From Rhodovulum sp. P5 (GTDB lineage: Bacteria; Pseudomonadota; Alphaproteobacteria; Rhodobacterales; Rhodobacteraceae), in contig NZ_CP015039.1 of assembly GCF_002079305.1 (NCBI RefSeq), positions 186,001 through 250,000 on the forward strand: 64,000 nucleotides of DNA, in the 5' to 3' direction. This document shows, piece by piece, positions 17,942-25,862 of the stretch. Every line of letters begins with the position of its first letter. The stretch's first letter is position 1. The position numbers and the translations under genes are program-made. Below the pieces are notes generated by a model that worked only from the letters and a program-made list of their open reading frames with translations, was not told where the DNA came from and searched no databases.

Positions 17942-17976
17942 GTCGAGTTGTCTCCGCTTGCCCCCCGCGCTGGGGA

Positions 17977-18049
17977 TGACGCGCGCCGGACCGGACGTCC
18001 CTGACGGAGGGAACAGCTGGACCGTCCAACAGATATCCGGCGCGCGTCA
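17977..18049. repeat. 14-bp perfect inverted repeat between GTA capsid and connector genes
   Basis: TGACGCGCGCCGGA at 17977-17990 and its exact reverse complement at 18036-18049 enclose 45 bases. Those contain a second small hairpin (TCCCT, 5-nt loop, AGGGA). As RNA this would form a long stem closing a branched loop, directly after the major capsid coding region. No T-run follows on the transcribed strand, so processing or stabilisation of capsid mRNA is more likely than simple termination. Confidence 0.7.
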
Positions 18050-18096
18050 CGCCGCGTCCGCTCCATGCGGCGCGGCATTCGACCCGGGTCCCTGGG

Positions 18097-19284
18097 TTAG
18101 GACACCGAGAACTTCAGCAGCTTGATGGCATCGAAGTCGCTTACATCGCCGCCGACGCGCTTGGTCGCGTAGAACAGGACATGCGGCTTGGCCGAGAACG
18201 GATCGCGCAACACCCGCAGGTCAGGGCGTTCGGCCACGGTGTATCCCGACTGGAAATCACCGAAGGCAATTGCGGCCGCATCAGGGGCGATGTCCGGCAT
18301 GTCCTCGGCAATCAGCACCGGGTAGCCAAGCAGCCGCGGCGGCTCTCCGGCGGCAAGACCGTCGGTCCACAGGAAGCGACCGTCGGCGTCCTTCATCTTC
18401 CGGATCGTGCCCGCGGTCTTCGAGTTCATCACGAAGCTCGCATTCGCGCGATACTGGGCACCAAGCGAGTAGACGAGGTCGAGAATGGCATCGGCCGGGG
18501 CAATCGCGTCGAAGTCGCCATCGGTGCCCGTGGCCACGTAGCCAAGGCTCCCCCATGCCCAGGAGGTCTCCGGAATCTGCGGATGCGTCAGGATACCCTT
18601 GGGCTTGTCGACACCGTCACCGTTGATGAAGGCCGCAGCCTCGGCGCGGGAAAAGCGATCTGCAATGCGCGCGGCCAGCCAACCCTCGATATCGAAGGCG
18701 CTGTCATCCAGCAGGCGTTGGCTCGCCTTCGGCATGGCGCTGAGTTCGTGCAGCGGGATAGTCACGCGTTCGATTTGGGGGGTGTCGGTTTCCACCTGGT
18801 TGGCCATTTCCGACGACCAGCCGGACCCGATGTCGGAGTGATCGACAAGCACGTCAAAACTCGTCGCCTCGACCGTCACGACCTGAGCGACCGAGCGGAT
18901 CGAAGCCGTGGACTTGAGAACCGACTTGATCGCCTCGGCGGTCTCGGGATCGACAAGGTAGCCGCCATCCGCAGCCACGGCCGAGGACATCGCCTTGCCT
19001 TCCAGCTCAAGCCCGCGAAGCGCATCGTCGTCCCCGTTCCGAAGATAGGCCGCGAACGCCTTCTTGTGCGGCAGTTCGATATCGGCGGCATGGGACAGCG
19101 CCGGGCGCGCCGCGTTCAGTTGAGATTTCCGGTCCAGCATGGTCAGTCGCTCTTCCTGTTGTTGCAACCTGGATTTGATGTCGGCCTGAAAGCCGTTGAA
19201 CTCACTCAGAAAACCACTCAGTGCCTGCTTCACTTCCGCCGCGGGTGCGTGACCCCCGTCAGCTTTGGTCTCGGTCTCGTTCAT
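18097..19284 (-). CDS. GTA g5, HK97-fold major capsid protein
   Basis: A 395-residue capsid protein of the HK97 family. Residues 1-60 are charged and coiled-coil-like (FLSEFNGFQADIKSRLQQQE), matching the N-terminal scaffold that the prohead protease removes. The fold begins near KKAFAAYLRNGDD and includes AVAADGGYLVDPETAEAIKS, the NGDGVDKPKGIL loop and the C-terminal LRDPFSAKPHVLFYATKRVGGDV. This should be the most abundant particle protein. Confidence 0.95.
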   Translation of the reverse strand: MNETETKADGGHAPAAEVKQALSGFLSEFNGFQADIKSRLQQQEERLTMLDRKSQLNAARPALSHAADIELPHKKAFAAYLRNGDDDALRGLELEGKAMSSAVAADGGYLVDPETAEAIKSVLKSTASIRSVAQVVTVEATSFDVLVDHSDIGSGWSSEMANQVETDTPQIERVTIPLHELSAMPKASQRLLDDSAFDIEGWLAARIADRFSRAEAAAFINGDGVDKPKGILTHPQIPETSWAWGSLGYVATGTDGDFDAIAPADAILDLVYSLGAQYRANASFVMNSKTAGTIRKMKDADGRFLWTDGLAAGEPPRLLGYPVLIAEDMPDIAPDAAAIAFGDFQSGYTVAERPDLRVLRDPFSAKPHVLFYATKRVGGDVSDFDAIKLLKFSVS

Positions 19285-19326
19285 GTCTCTTTCCCTTGAG
19301 AAATCGGTCCTGACGCGCCTTCGGGC

Positions 19327-19890
19327 TCATCCCTCGGCCAGCACGCGGCGGGCCCCGTCGAAAGCATCCGCCATCTCACGCAGGAGCGCCTCGGCCATGT
19401 CCTCAGCCTTGGCGCCCACGCGCGCATCGGGAAGCATCGGGAACGTGACAAGCGACACTTCCCAAAGCTCCAGTTCCGCAAGCAGCCTCCGCCCGCTTGC
19501 ATCCTTTGATGAACGCTTGGTGCGGTACCCGATGGACAGCCCGTCGATGGCGCCCGCCGTCACAAGCGCGGCTGCCTCTCGTCCGCGGGCCACATCCGTC
19601 AGGATCCGGCCCTTCACGAACAGGCCCCGCTCGTCTTCTCGCACCTCGTCCCAAATTCCGATCGGTTCTGCCGGGTCGTGCTGCCAAAGCATTTTCACAC
19701 GCCGCCCATCGGCCGACATCTGCCTCAGGCAAGCTGCATAGGCGCCCGACTGGACGACATCCCCGCCCCCGTCGACCGCGCCGAACAACGACGCATAACC
19801 TTGGATCTGTGCCCCTTCACGCAGCGCAAGCGGACCGTCGGGCTGACAGAACTTTCGTTCCAGCCCGGGCCCGTGGTCGAATTTTGCCAT
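19327..19890 (-). CDS. GTA g4, prohead maturation protease
   Basis: A 187-residue HK97-type serine protease (peptidase U35/S78). IQGYASLFGAVDGGGDVVQ opens the domain; the catalytic His is in MLWQHDPAEPIG and the catalytic Ser in AIDGLSIGYRTK, followed by ELELWEVSLVTFPM. It should cleave the capsid N-terminus during head maturation. It is placed immediately before the capsid gene, as in other GTAs. Confidence 0.93.
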   Translation of the reverse strand: MAKFDHGPGLERKFCQPDGPLALREGAQIQGYASLFGAVDGGGDVVQSGAYAACLRQMSADGRRVKMLWQHDPAEPIGIWDEVREDERGLFVKGRILTDVARGREAAALVTAGAIDGLSIGYRTKRSSKDASGRRLLAELELWEVSLVTFPMLPDARVGAKAEDMAEALLREMADAFDGARRVLAEG

Positions 19891-19908
19891 GGAAGACTCC
19901 TTGTTGTG

Positions 19909-20166
19909 CTAGCCTTCGGAAATCGCCGTCAGGATCGACGCCACGCCTTCGGCCAGAATGACGGCGACAATCCCGTAGACTGTCAGCCACATGCGCCGCT
20001 CGATCTGGTCGAGCATCTCTTCGATCCGCTTCAGCCGGTATTCGAGAGCAGTCCAGCGCTCATCCATGACCCTTTCGCTGGCCTCGATGCGCGCATGGGC
20101 CACCTCGAATGGCGCATACAGAAATCTTGATCCGGATCTTTCAGGTGCCACTTGTCCAACCTTCAT
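19909..20166 (-). CDS. GTA g3.5, head formation protein (membrane-anchored)
   Basis: An 85-residue protein. It has a charged helical N-terminal part (ARIEASERVMDERWTALEYR, then LKRIEEMLDQIERRMW) and one C-terminal transmembrane helix (LTVYGIVAVILAEGVASIL). It matches the small GTA protein annotated in R. capsulatus as rcc01685, which is needed for head formation. The ATG overlaps the portal stop (ATGA). Confidence 0.85.
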   Translation of the reverse strand: MKVGQVAPERSGSRFLYAPFEVAHARIEASERVMDERWTALEYRLKRIEEMLDQIERRMWLTVYGIVAVILAEGVASILTAISEG

Positions 20167-21338
20167 CTTTCCTCCGGTCGCTTGGGCAGACCCAGGAGCC
20201 TCCGCTTCTCGTCTTCAGTCAGAAAGTCCGCCTCTGCGATCCGCCGCCAGTGGGTGTCTCGCTCGGCCGCCAGGGCCGGAACCTGGTCGAGGTCCGGCCG
20301 CAGGCTCACCCCGTCGCCACTGAAGCGGCCGAGGAAATCGGAAATCGCCGTTGCGACCTTCGACACGAGGGGCACGATCGTCAGGCGATAGAAGGCGCGG
20401 TTGGCCTCCTGATAGTTCGCGTAAGTGGCGTCCCCTGGTATGCCCAACAGCATCGGTGGCACACCGAACGCCGTGGCTATCTCTCGCGCCGCCGCTTCCT
20501 TCGTCTTCTGGAATTCCATGTCGCTGGGCGAGAACCCCATCGGCTTCCAGTCCAGACCGCCTTCAAGAAGCATCGGCCGGCCGGCATTCGCAGCACCCTG
20601 GTGATAGCTGAGCATCTCATCCTGAAGCCGGGTGTATTGCTCGTCGCTCAAGGTCGAATGACCATCGGTTCCGTGATAGACGATGGCACCCGACGGCCGC
20701 GCCGCATTGTCCAAAAGCGCCTTCGACCAGCGGGACGCCGAGTTGTGCACATCAAGCGCCGTGGCCGCCGCCTGCATCGGCGACAGACCGTAGTGGTCGT
20801 TCTGGGGATGGAAGGTCTTGATGTGACAGATCGGTGGCAAGAGGCTCGTCATGTCGAACCGATGCTTCCGGCCGCCCACGGCATATTCATAGGCGATGGG
20901 CCAGCCATCGGCGCCGGGGACGATGTTCATCCGGTCCGAACGCAGAACATGGAGTTCGAAGGGCAAACCGCTGTCGCCGCCCACGGCTTCGAGATACCCG
21001 TTCCCCGACAGCAGAAGCTGGCCATACAGGGCCTCGAAAAGATCGGCCTTGCCCTGTGCCGGATTGGGGCGCCGGATGAGATCGACAATCGGATGGGTGT
21101 CGTATCGGGCGTCCTGATCTTCGCAGACAAGCGGCAGGGCCGACGCGGCCTCGGCAATCAGCTTGACGGCGCGAAACCCAACCGGATTGCTGGTAAAGCC
21201 GGTGCGTGTCAGGGACACGGTGTCCCGTGGGCTCCACGCGACACGCCCGGCGCCGGACCACGCAATAACCGGGCCGGTTGCCGACGCCTTGGCCTCGGGC
21301 GCGGCGTTGTCCGGTCGGTTGAAGAAGCTGAATTTCAT
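20163..21338 (-). CDS. GTA g3, HK97-family portal protein
   Basis: A 391-residue portal with YGQLLLSGNGYLEAV (about 110-125), a conserved HIKTFHPQNDHYGLSPMQAA segment, and the C-terminal FGVPPMLLGIPGDATYANYQ followed by EANRAFYRL. It forms the dodecameric vertex through which DNA enters and leaves. The ATG at 21338 is about 10 nt after GGAGG; an in-frame TTG two codons earlier lies closer to the same site. Confidence 0.93.
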   Translation of the reverse strand: MKFSFFNRPDNAAPEAKASATGPVIAWSGAGRVAWSPRDTVSLTRTGFTSNPVGFRAVKLIAEAASALPLVCEDQDARYDTHPIVDLIRRPNPAQGKADLFEALYGQLLLSGNGYLEAVGGDSGLPFELHVLRSDRMNIVPGADGWPIAYEYAVGGRKHRFDMTSLLPPICHIKTFHPQNDHYGLSPMQAAATALDVHNSASRWSKALLDNAARPSGAIVYHGTDGHSTLSDEQYTRLQDEMLSYHQGAANAGRPMLLEGGLDWKPMGFSPSDMEFQKTKEAAAREIATAFGVPPMLLGIPGDATYANYQEANRAFYRLTIVPLVSKVATAISDFLGRFSGDGVSLRPDLDQVPALAAERDTHWRRIAEADFLTEDEKRRLLGLPKRPEER

Positions 21339-21388
21339 ACGCAAGGATCCTCCGTTTTTGGCTTTCGCAAGCCGCCCTCACGGCACGC

Positions 21389-21412
21389 GAAAAGAACCCG
21401 CTCCCTGCGGGT
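21389..21412 (-). terminator. Terminator-like hairpin between GTA terminase and portal genes
   Basis: On the transcribed (minus) strand ACCCGC, a 5-nt loop and GCGGGT are followed directly by TCTTTTC. The stem is short (6 bp) and the T-run is broken, so this is at best a partial terminator that could lower expression downstream or mark an RNA end. It sits in the 120-base gap between g2 and g3. Confidence 0.45.
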
Positions 21413-21458
21413 GCGTCAGGGCGTTCGGTCGGCGCCCAGACGGGTGATCGGTCTCAGT

Positions 21459-22871
21459 TCAAAGGCCGCGAACGCGGGGCCGGCGCCATTTGGCGGCCGG
21501 TGCGATCAGCAGGTCGTGAATTGCCCATACAAGGGCATCGACCCGGTCCGGGCTTCCCTTGCCCTCGTATCCATGGGCCGTCATCCGGCACATCTGATCT
21601 TCAAGCCGCTCAAGGCCCCGCAGATGCCGAACCCTCCCCTGTTCGTACAAGGCAGCCACCGGTTCGGCGCGGGCGACCTTGCCCCGGGTGGCACGAACGG
21701 CGCGAAACGGAACCATCGGGTCGATCTGCCGGATTAGCGTCTCGACAAGATCGCCACCCTGGTTCACCTCGGCCACCAGACGGTCCGCGCCATGGGTTTC
21801 CATCGCCGTGATCGCCGCTTCCGCCCATGCCGTGGGGGCCGCACCTTGCAGGCTCGCATCGGCAAGTACGACGGCCCGCCATTCCTGCGGCGATCCGCGG
21901 ATCTGGGCGCCCGCCACGATAATCCCGCATTCGTCCGAGCCGGAATGGCCGGAGACCGGCGGATCGATGGCGACCACGATCCGGTCAAGCGGCGGTGGCT
22001 TGTCGATCCGAACCGTCTCGATCGCGCCAAGCGTCCAAAGGGCACCTTCGGACTCCTCAAGAAACTCGCCCTGCAACTCCTGCCGTCCCAGCCGCGTCCC
22101 GGCATAGCGCGCACGGACCGCTTCCATGAAGGACGGCGCCAGGTTGGCTCGGTTCGCTTCGGTCGGGGCATGCGTGACCACCGTCCCGTCATTCTCCAGA
22201 ATCGACCGCAGCAACGGGATGTTTCGCGGCGTCGTCGTAATGCACTGACGCGGAGAGTCGCCCAGACGAAGGCTGAACTGAAGGTTGTCCCATGTCTCCT
22301 CCGCCTTCTTCCACTTTGCCAACTCGTCCACCCAGGCCGCTTCGAACTGCGGCCCCCGAAGCGAGTCCGGGTCATGGGCCGAAAACACCTTGGCATGCGC
22401 CTCGTTCGGCCAGACAAGGCGCCGTCTCGATTCCTCCCAACGCGGGCGCCGGTCGGGCGGAGAACAGGCCATGATGCCGCTTTCCCCGAAGATCATCACT
22501 TCGCGAACCTGATCGATGGTCTCGCCCACCAGTGCGACACGGCTGGCCCGCCCGGGATCCGTCGGACGGGGCCCTTCCACCTGCGACCGGATCCATTCTG
22601 AACCGGCCCGCGTCTTGCCGGCACCCCGCCCGCCAAGGATCACCCAGCTTCGCCAATCCCCTTCGGGCGGCAATTGGTGCGGCAGCGCCCAGAATTCGAA
22701 AACATAAGGTAACGCCAGAATTTGAGCGTCATCCAGATCGCTCAGGAAGGAGGTCTGATAGTCGAGTGGAACGGAGGCGATCCAGTCTGCTCCCGATCTC
22801 AGCCCGCGCAGCGGCGAGGTCGAGCGTGTAGCTTGCGGCGCCGCCAGATTCTGCGTTGAGTTTCTTTTCAA
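21459..22871 (-). CDS. GTA g2, large terminase (packaging ATPase/nuclease)
   Basis: A 470-residue TerL. The ATPase has Walker A ILGGRGAGKTRAGSEW (about 78-93) and FEAAWVDELAKWKK as the Walker B region. The C-terminal nuclease has VVAIDPPVSG with its metal-binding Asp, and GGDLVETLIRQID. GTA terminases package random headful-like fragments of host DNA. The best start is a TTG at 22871 with AGGAAAGG seven bases upstream; this makes a 143-base overlap with g1 in another frame. No internal ATG or GTG is available before the conserved region. Confidence 0.92.
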   Translation of the reverse strand: MKRNSTQNLAAPQATRSTSPLRGLRSGADWIASVPLDYQTSFLSDLDDAQILALPYVFEFWALPHQLPPEGDWRSWVILGGRGAGKTRAGSEWIRSQVEGPRPTDPGRASRVALVGETIDQVREVMIFGESGIMACSPPDRRPRWEESRRRLVWPNEAHAKVFSAHDPDSLRGPQFEAAWVDELAKWKKAEETWDNLQFSLRLGDSPRQCITTTPRNIPLLRSILENDGTVVTHAPTEANRANLAPSFMEAVRARYAGTRLGRQELQGEFLEESEGALWTLGAIETVRIDKPPPLDRIVVAIDPPVSGHSGSDECGIIVAGAQIRGSPQEWRAVVLADASLQGAAPTAWAEAAITAMETHGADRLVAEVNQGGDLVETLIRQIDPMVPFRAVRATRGKVARAEPVAALYEQGRVRHLRGLERLEDQMCRMTAHGYEGKGSPDRVDALVWAIHDLLIAPAAKWRRPRVRGL

Positions 22872-23082
22872 CTCTCAACCTTTCCTCGAAAGCCGTCTGC
22901 GACGCCTTGCTTAGATCGGACAGCGCCCCGCGAAGCATCCGGGCCCGATCCGACTTGCCTTCCTCGATCTCCTCGATGATTTCATGAAGGGCGCGTATGG
23001 CCCGCCTGTAATGTTCCTCGGCTTCCTGTAGGACCGCCCATGCCGCAGCCTCACCGCCAGCCTTGGCGCTTGTGTCTGTCAT
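22729..23082 (-). CDS. GTA g1, small terminase
   Basis: A 117-residue protein, mostly helical and charged (EEHYRRAIRALHEIIEEIEE, RLRVEKKLNAES), at the position of RcGTA g1, which has been identified as the small terminase subunit. TerS would recognise DNA weakly and activate TerL. The ATG at 23082 follows an AGGA/AGGC region. A longer in-frame reading back to 23175 would start upstream of the predicted transcription start, so it is not used. Confidence 0.8.
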   Translation of the reverse strand: MTDTSAKAGGEAAAWAVLQEAEEHYRRAIRALHEIIEEIEEGKSDRARMLRGALSDLSKASQTAFEERLRVEKKLNAESGGAASYTLDLAAARAEIGSRLDRLRSTRLSDLLPERSG

Positions 23083-23111
23083 TGCCTGAATGTCCTGCCC
23101 ACCACGCGCAG

Positions 23112-23153
23112 ACAAAAATAAAGCGGCCCCGGAATCGCTTCCGTGCCGCTTTA
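23112..23153 (-). terminator. Terminator-like hairpin in the GTA operon leader (possible attenuator)
   Basis: On the minus strand TAAAGCGGC pairs with GCCGCTTTA (23145-23153 with 23119-23127). An inner stem, CGGAA with TTCCG, closes a 4-nt loop. The outer stem runs straight into TTTATTTTTG. This is a textbook Rho-independent terminator in the same direction as the GTA genes, placed after the predicted GTA promoter and before g1. It could end mltG read-through, but GTA transcripts from the promoter at 23178-23206 must also cross it. Confidence 0.75.
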
Positions 23154-23177
23154 CCCATGTCTTCCAGCTTGGCACAA

Positions 23178-23206
23178 TGTATACGTCAGACCGTGCGGAG
23201 AGTCAA
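23178..23206 (-). promoter_or_regulatory. Predicted sigma-70 promoter of the GTA cluster
   Basis: On the minus strand TTGACT (23206-23201) and TATACA (23183-23178) are separated by exactly 17 bases, giving a start near 23171. It is the only good promoter between the mltG stop and g1. The transcript would reach the terminator-like hairpin after about 18 nt. Confidence 0.65.
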
Positions 23207-23216
23207 GAAGTTTATT

Positions 23217-23233
23217 CTTAACAATGGGTTAAG
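23217..23233 (-). promoter_or_regulatory. CtrA-type binding box upstream of the GTA promoter
   Basis: Minus-strand CTTAACCCATTGTTAAG is a perfect 6+6 inverted repeat with a 5-base spacer. It fits the alphaproteobacterial CtrA consensus TTAA-N7-TTAA, and TTAAC-N5-GTTAAC with one mismatch in the last base. It is centred about 54 bases before the predicted start and ends 10 bases upstream of the -35 hexamer, a suitable place for activation. It lies 13 bases after mltG. Confidence 0.7.
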
Positions 23234-23245
23234 GCGAAAGTTGCC

Positions 23246-24400
23246 CTAGTCGCTCCGGCCTTGTGCTTCGATCCTGCGCCACTCGGCGACGTTGTCATTG
23301 TGCTCTCGCAACGTGGTCGCAAAGGCATGTCCACCGCTGCCATCTGCCACAAAATAAAGGAAATTCGTGTCTTCCGGATTAAGCGCCGCCTCGATCGAGG
23401 CGCGCCCGGGGTTGGCGATGGGCGTGGGCGGAAGACCATCGATGACATAGGTGTTCCAAGGCGTGTTGGAGCGCAGCTCGCTCTGACGCAACCCGCGGCC
23501 AAGGATCCCCTGCCCCTTTGTCAGCCCATAAATGACCGTCGGATCGGTTTGCAGACGCATCCCATTCTTCAGGCGATTCACAAAGACGCTTGCAACCCGT
23601 CGCCGCTCCTCCGGAACACCGGTTTCCTTCTCGACAATAGAGGCAAGGATCAGGGCTTCGGCCTTGGTCGTGATCGGCAACCCATCCGCCCGCCGCTCCC
23701 ACAGGACATCCAGAACCGCAGTCTGGCGGGCCTGCATCTCGGAAATCAGGTCGTTCCGGTCGGTGCCCGCGGTCACCTCATAGCTGTCAGGCAGCAAGGT
23801 CCCCTCGGCGGGCAACCCGTCAATGTCGCCCGACAGGAAATCGGCCGCTGTCAGGGAGTCGACAACCTGCCAACTCGTGACACCCTCAGCCAGCGTAACC
23901 CGATAGCGCAGGTCCGGTTCGGTCTTGACGGATTCATAGTCGGACGGTGCGGCCTCGTCCCGTGGGTCGAAAGAGGACATCTCGACATAACGGCCCGTGG
24001 CCGGGTCCAGTTCGCGAACCTCGATCTCTGCACTTACGATCCCGATGCGCAGGTTGACCTCTGTCCCGCAGGTGGACCGCCCGCCGCGCGTGATGGTATC
24101 GACGATCTCTTCCATCGACGCGTGGGGCCCGATAAGAAAGCTCCCCGCTTTCAGCAGGTCCGCTTTCTCACTGTAGTTCGCGCCAAGGCGAAAGATCGTC
24201 GGACTGCCAATTGCACCCTGGGTGTCAAGCTGCCGGGAAACGCGTGTCATCGTCGATCCCGGTTCCACCCGCAGGCAGATCGGTGCGTCCAACGGCCCGG
24301 GATCGGCATATTGCCGCTGCGCCCAGATCACCAGCCCCGCGGCCAACAGCAACACGACGATGAACAACGTGATCGCGTTGGACGCCACCGACCGCCACAT
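23246..24400 (-). CDS. mltG: Endolytic murein transglycosylase MltG
   Basis: A 384-residue YceG/MltG protein with one N-terminal transmembrane helix (ITLFIVVLLLAAGLVIW) and a periplasmic catalytic domain. The family core LILASIVEKETGVPEERRRV contains the catalytic Glu; FVNRLKNGMRLQTDPTVIYG, LRSNTPWNTYVIDGLPPTPI and FYFVADGSGGHAF-type motifs follow. It cleaves nascent glycan strands and sets their length. The ATG shares one base with the fabF stop, so both are co-translated. Confidence 0.93.
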   Translation of the reverse strand: MWRSVASNAITLFIVVLLLAAGLVIWAQRQYADPGPLDAPICLRVEPGSTMTRVSRQLDTQGAIGSPTIFRLGANYSEKADLLKAGSFLIGPHASMEEIVDTITRGGRSTCGTEVNLRIGIVSAEIEVRELDPATGRYVEMSSFDPRDEAAPSDYESVKTEPDLRYRVTLAEGVTSWQVVDSLTAADFLSGDIDGLPAEGTLLPDSYEVTAGTDRNDLISEMQARQTAVLDVLWERRADGLPITTKAEALILASIVEKETGVPEERRRVASVFVNRLKNGMRLQTDPTVIYGLTKGQGILGRGLRQSELRSNTPWNTYVIDGLPPTPIANPGRASIEAALNPEDTNFLYFVADGSGGHAFATTLREHNDNVAEWRRIEAQGRSD

Positions 24401-25662
24401 CAGACTTCACAGCGCCCCATGACGAGCGTCGCATTCGTCCCGCCGAACCCGAAGGAGTTTGACAGAACGACATCGATGCTCCGCTTGACGGCCGCCTTGG
24501 GCGCAAGATCGATCTTCGTGCCTTCCGGCGGGTTGTCGAGGTTGAGCGTCGGCGGCGCAACCTGATCGCGCATCGCCAGGATGCAGAAGATCGCTTCGAC
24601 TGCCCCGGCCGCGCCCAGAAGGTGACCGATGGACGACTTGGTCGAGGACATGGTCGTCGCCGCCGCCGTGTCGCCCAACAGACGCTCCACCGCGCCCAGT
24701 TCTATCGTATCGGCCATGGTCGACGTGCCATGGGCATTGATATAGTCGATATCCGCCACCGTCCGTCCGGCATTCTTCAGGGCCGCTTGCATCGATCGAT
24801 AGCCACCTTCGCCATCCTCCGACGGGGCCGTGATGTGATACGCGTCGCCCGACAGCCCATAGCCCAGAATCTCGCCATAGATCTTGGCGCCGCGGGCTTT
24901 CGCGTGTTCATACTCTTCCAGAACCACAACGCCCGCGCCTTCACCCATGACAAAGCCGTCGCGGTCCGCATCCCATGGGCGAGAGGCCGATTGCGGGTCG
25001 TTCCCCCGCTTGGTCGACAGCGCCTTGCAGGCATTGAACCCGGCGATCCCGATTTCCGAGATCGGGCTTTCTGCACCGCCGGCGACCATGACATCCGCAT
25101 CTCCGAAACGGATCAGGCGGGAGGCATCGCCAATGGCATGCGCGCCGGTCGAACAGGCCGTCACCACGGCATGGTTGGGCCCCTTGAAGCCGAAGCGGAT
25201 GGACACCTGCCCCGAGACGAGGTTGATCAGGGCGCCCGGAATGAAGAACGGGGAAACGCGCCGGGGCCCCTTTTCCTTGATCAGCAACGCGGTATCGGCA
25301 ATCACGTTCAGCCCGCCGATGCCCGATCCGATGATGACGCCCGTCCGTTCGCGCTCTTCGTCGGTCTTGGGTTCCCAGCCGGAGTCGCGCACCGCTTCGG
25401 TGGCGGCCGCCATACCGTACAGGATGAAATCGTCGACCTTGCGCCGCTCTTTCGGTTCCATCCAGTCATCGGGATTGAAGGTGCCGTCGGTGCCGTCACC
25501 GAACGGGATCTCTGCGGCATAGGTGGTGGCCACGCGCGAGGCGTCGAACCGCGTGATCGACCCGATTCCGGACTGACCGTCGATCAGTCTTTTCCAGGTT
25601 TCCTCGGCTCCGCATGCAAGCGGCGAAACCATTCCCAAACCCGTGACAACCACTCGACGCAT
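24400..25662 (-). CDS. fabF: 3-oxoacyl-ACP synthase II FabF
   Basis: A 420-residue condensing enzyme of type II fatty acid synthesis. The catalytic Cys170 is in VVTACSTGAHAIG, and the two His are in INAHGTSTMADT and KSSIGHLLGAAG. It elongates acyl-ACP with malonyl-ACP in the cytoplasm. It is on the same strand as acpP, but more than 1.2 kb away with the PilZ gene on the opposite strand between them, so it probably has its own promoter. Confidence 0.95.
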   Translation of the reverse strand: MRRVVVTGLGMVSPLACGAEETWKRLIDGQSGIGSITRFDASRVATTYAAEIPFGDGTDGTFNPDDWMEPKERRKVDDFILYGMAAATEAVRDSGWEPKTDEERERTGVIIGSGIGGLNVIADTALLIKEKGPRRVSPFFIPGALINLVSGQVSIRFGFKGPNHAVVTACSTGAHAIGDASRLIRFGDADVMVAGGAESPISEIGIAGFNACKALSTKRGNDPQSASRPWDADRDGFVMGEGAGVVVLEEYEHAKARGAKIYGEILGYGLSGDAYHITAPSEDGEGGYRSMQAALKNAGRTVADIDYINAHGTSTMADTIELGAVERLLGDTAAATTMSSTKSSIGHLLGAAGAVEAIFCILAMRDQVAPPTLNLDNPPEGTKIDLAPKAAVKRSIDVVLSNSFGFGGTNATLVMGRCEV

Positions 25663-25862
25663 ATCAAGCCCCTCCTTGCGCGCAACCTTGCCCGTTCAGG
25701 CGTTTCTATTACTGCGGTTTGCCCGGCAGGGGCAAGTGAGGCACGACCGCGCCGGCAGCTTTCCCTTGGGCAAACCGGCCGGGAAAGAGAGCGGCGTGCA
25801 AGAGTTCCTTAAGCCAACGCAACGATTGTATCGTCCAATTCGGGATCTTCTTGAAGCGTCAC

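Noticed and set aside
20109..21737. A 542-codon open frame antisense to GTA portal and terminase
   Set aside because: Sense-strand genes have all family motifs; the antisense product has no recognisable sequence and no start context.
8071..23082. An inducible prophage
   Set aside because: The gene set and order are those of a GTA. There is no integrase, repressor, replication or lysis module, and no attachment sites or compositional break.
23083..23175. A 31-residue N-terminal extension of the GTA small terminase
   Set aside because: The frame is open, but its start lies upstream of the predicted transcription start and it would run through the terminator-like hairpin; the 117-residue form fits the family better.
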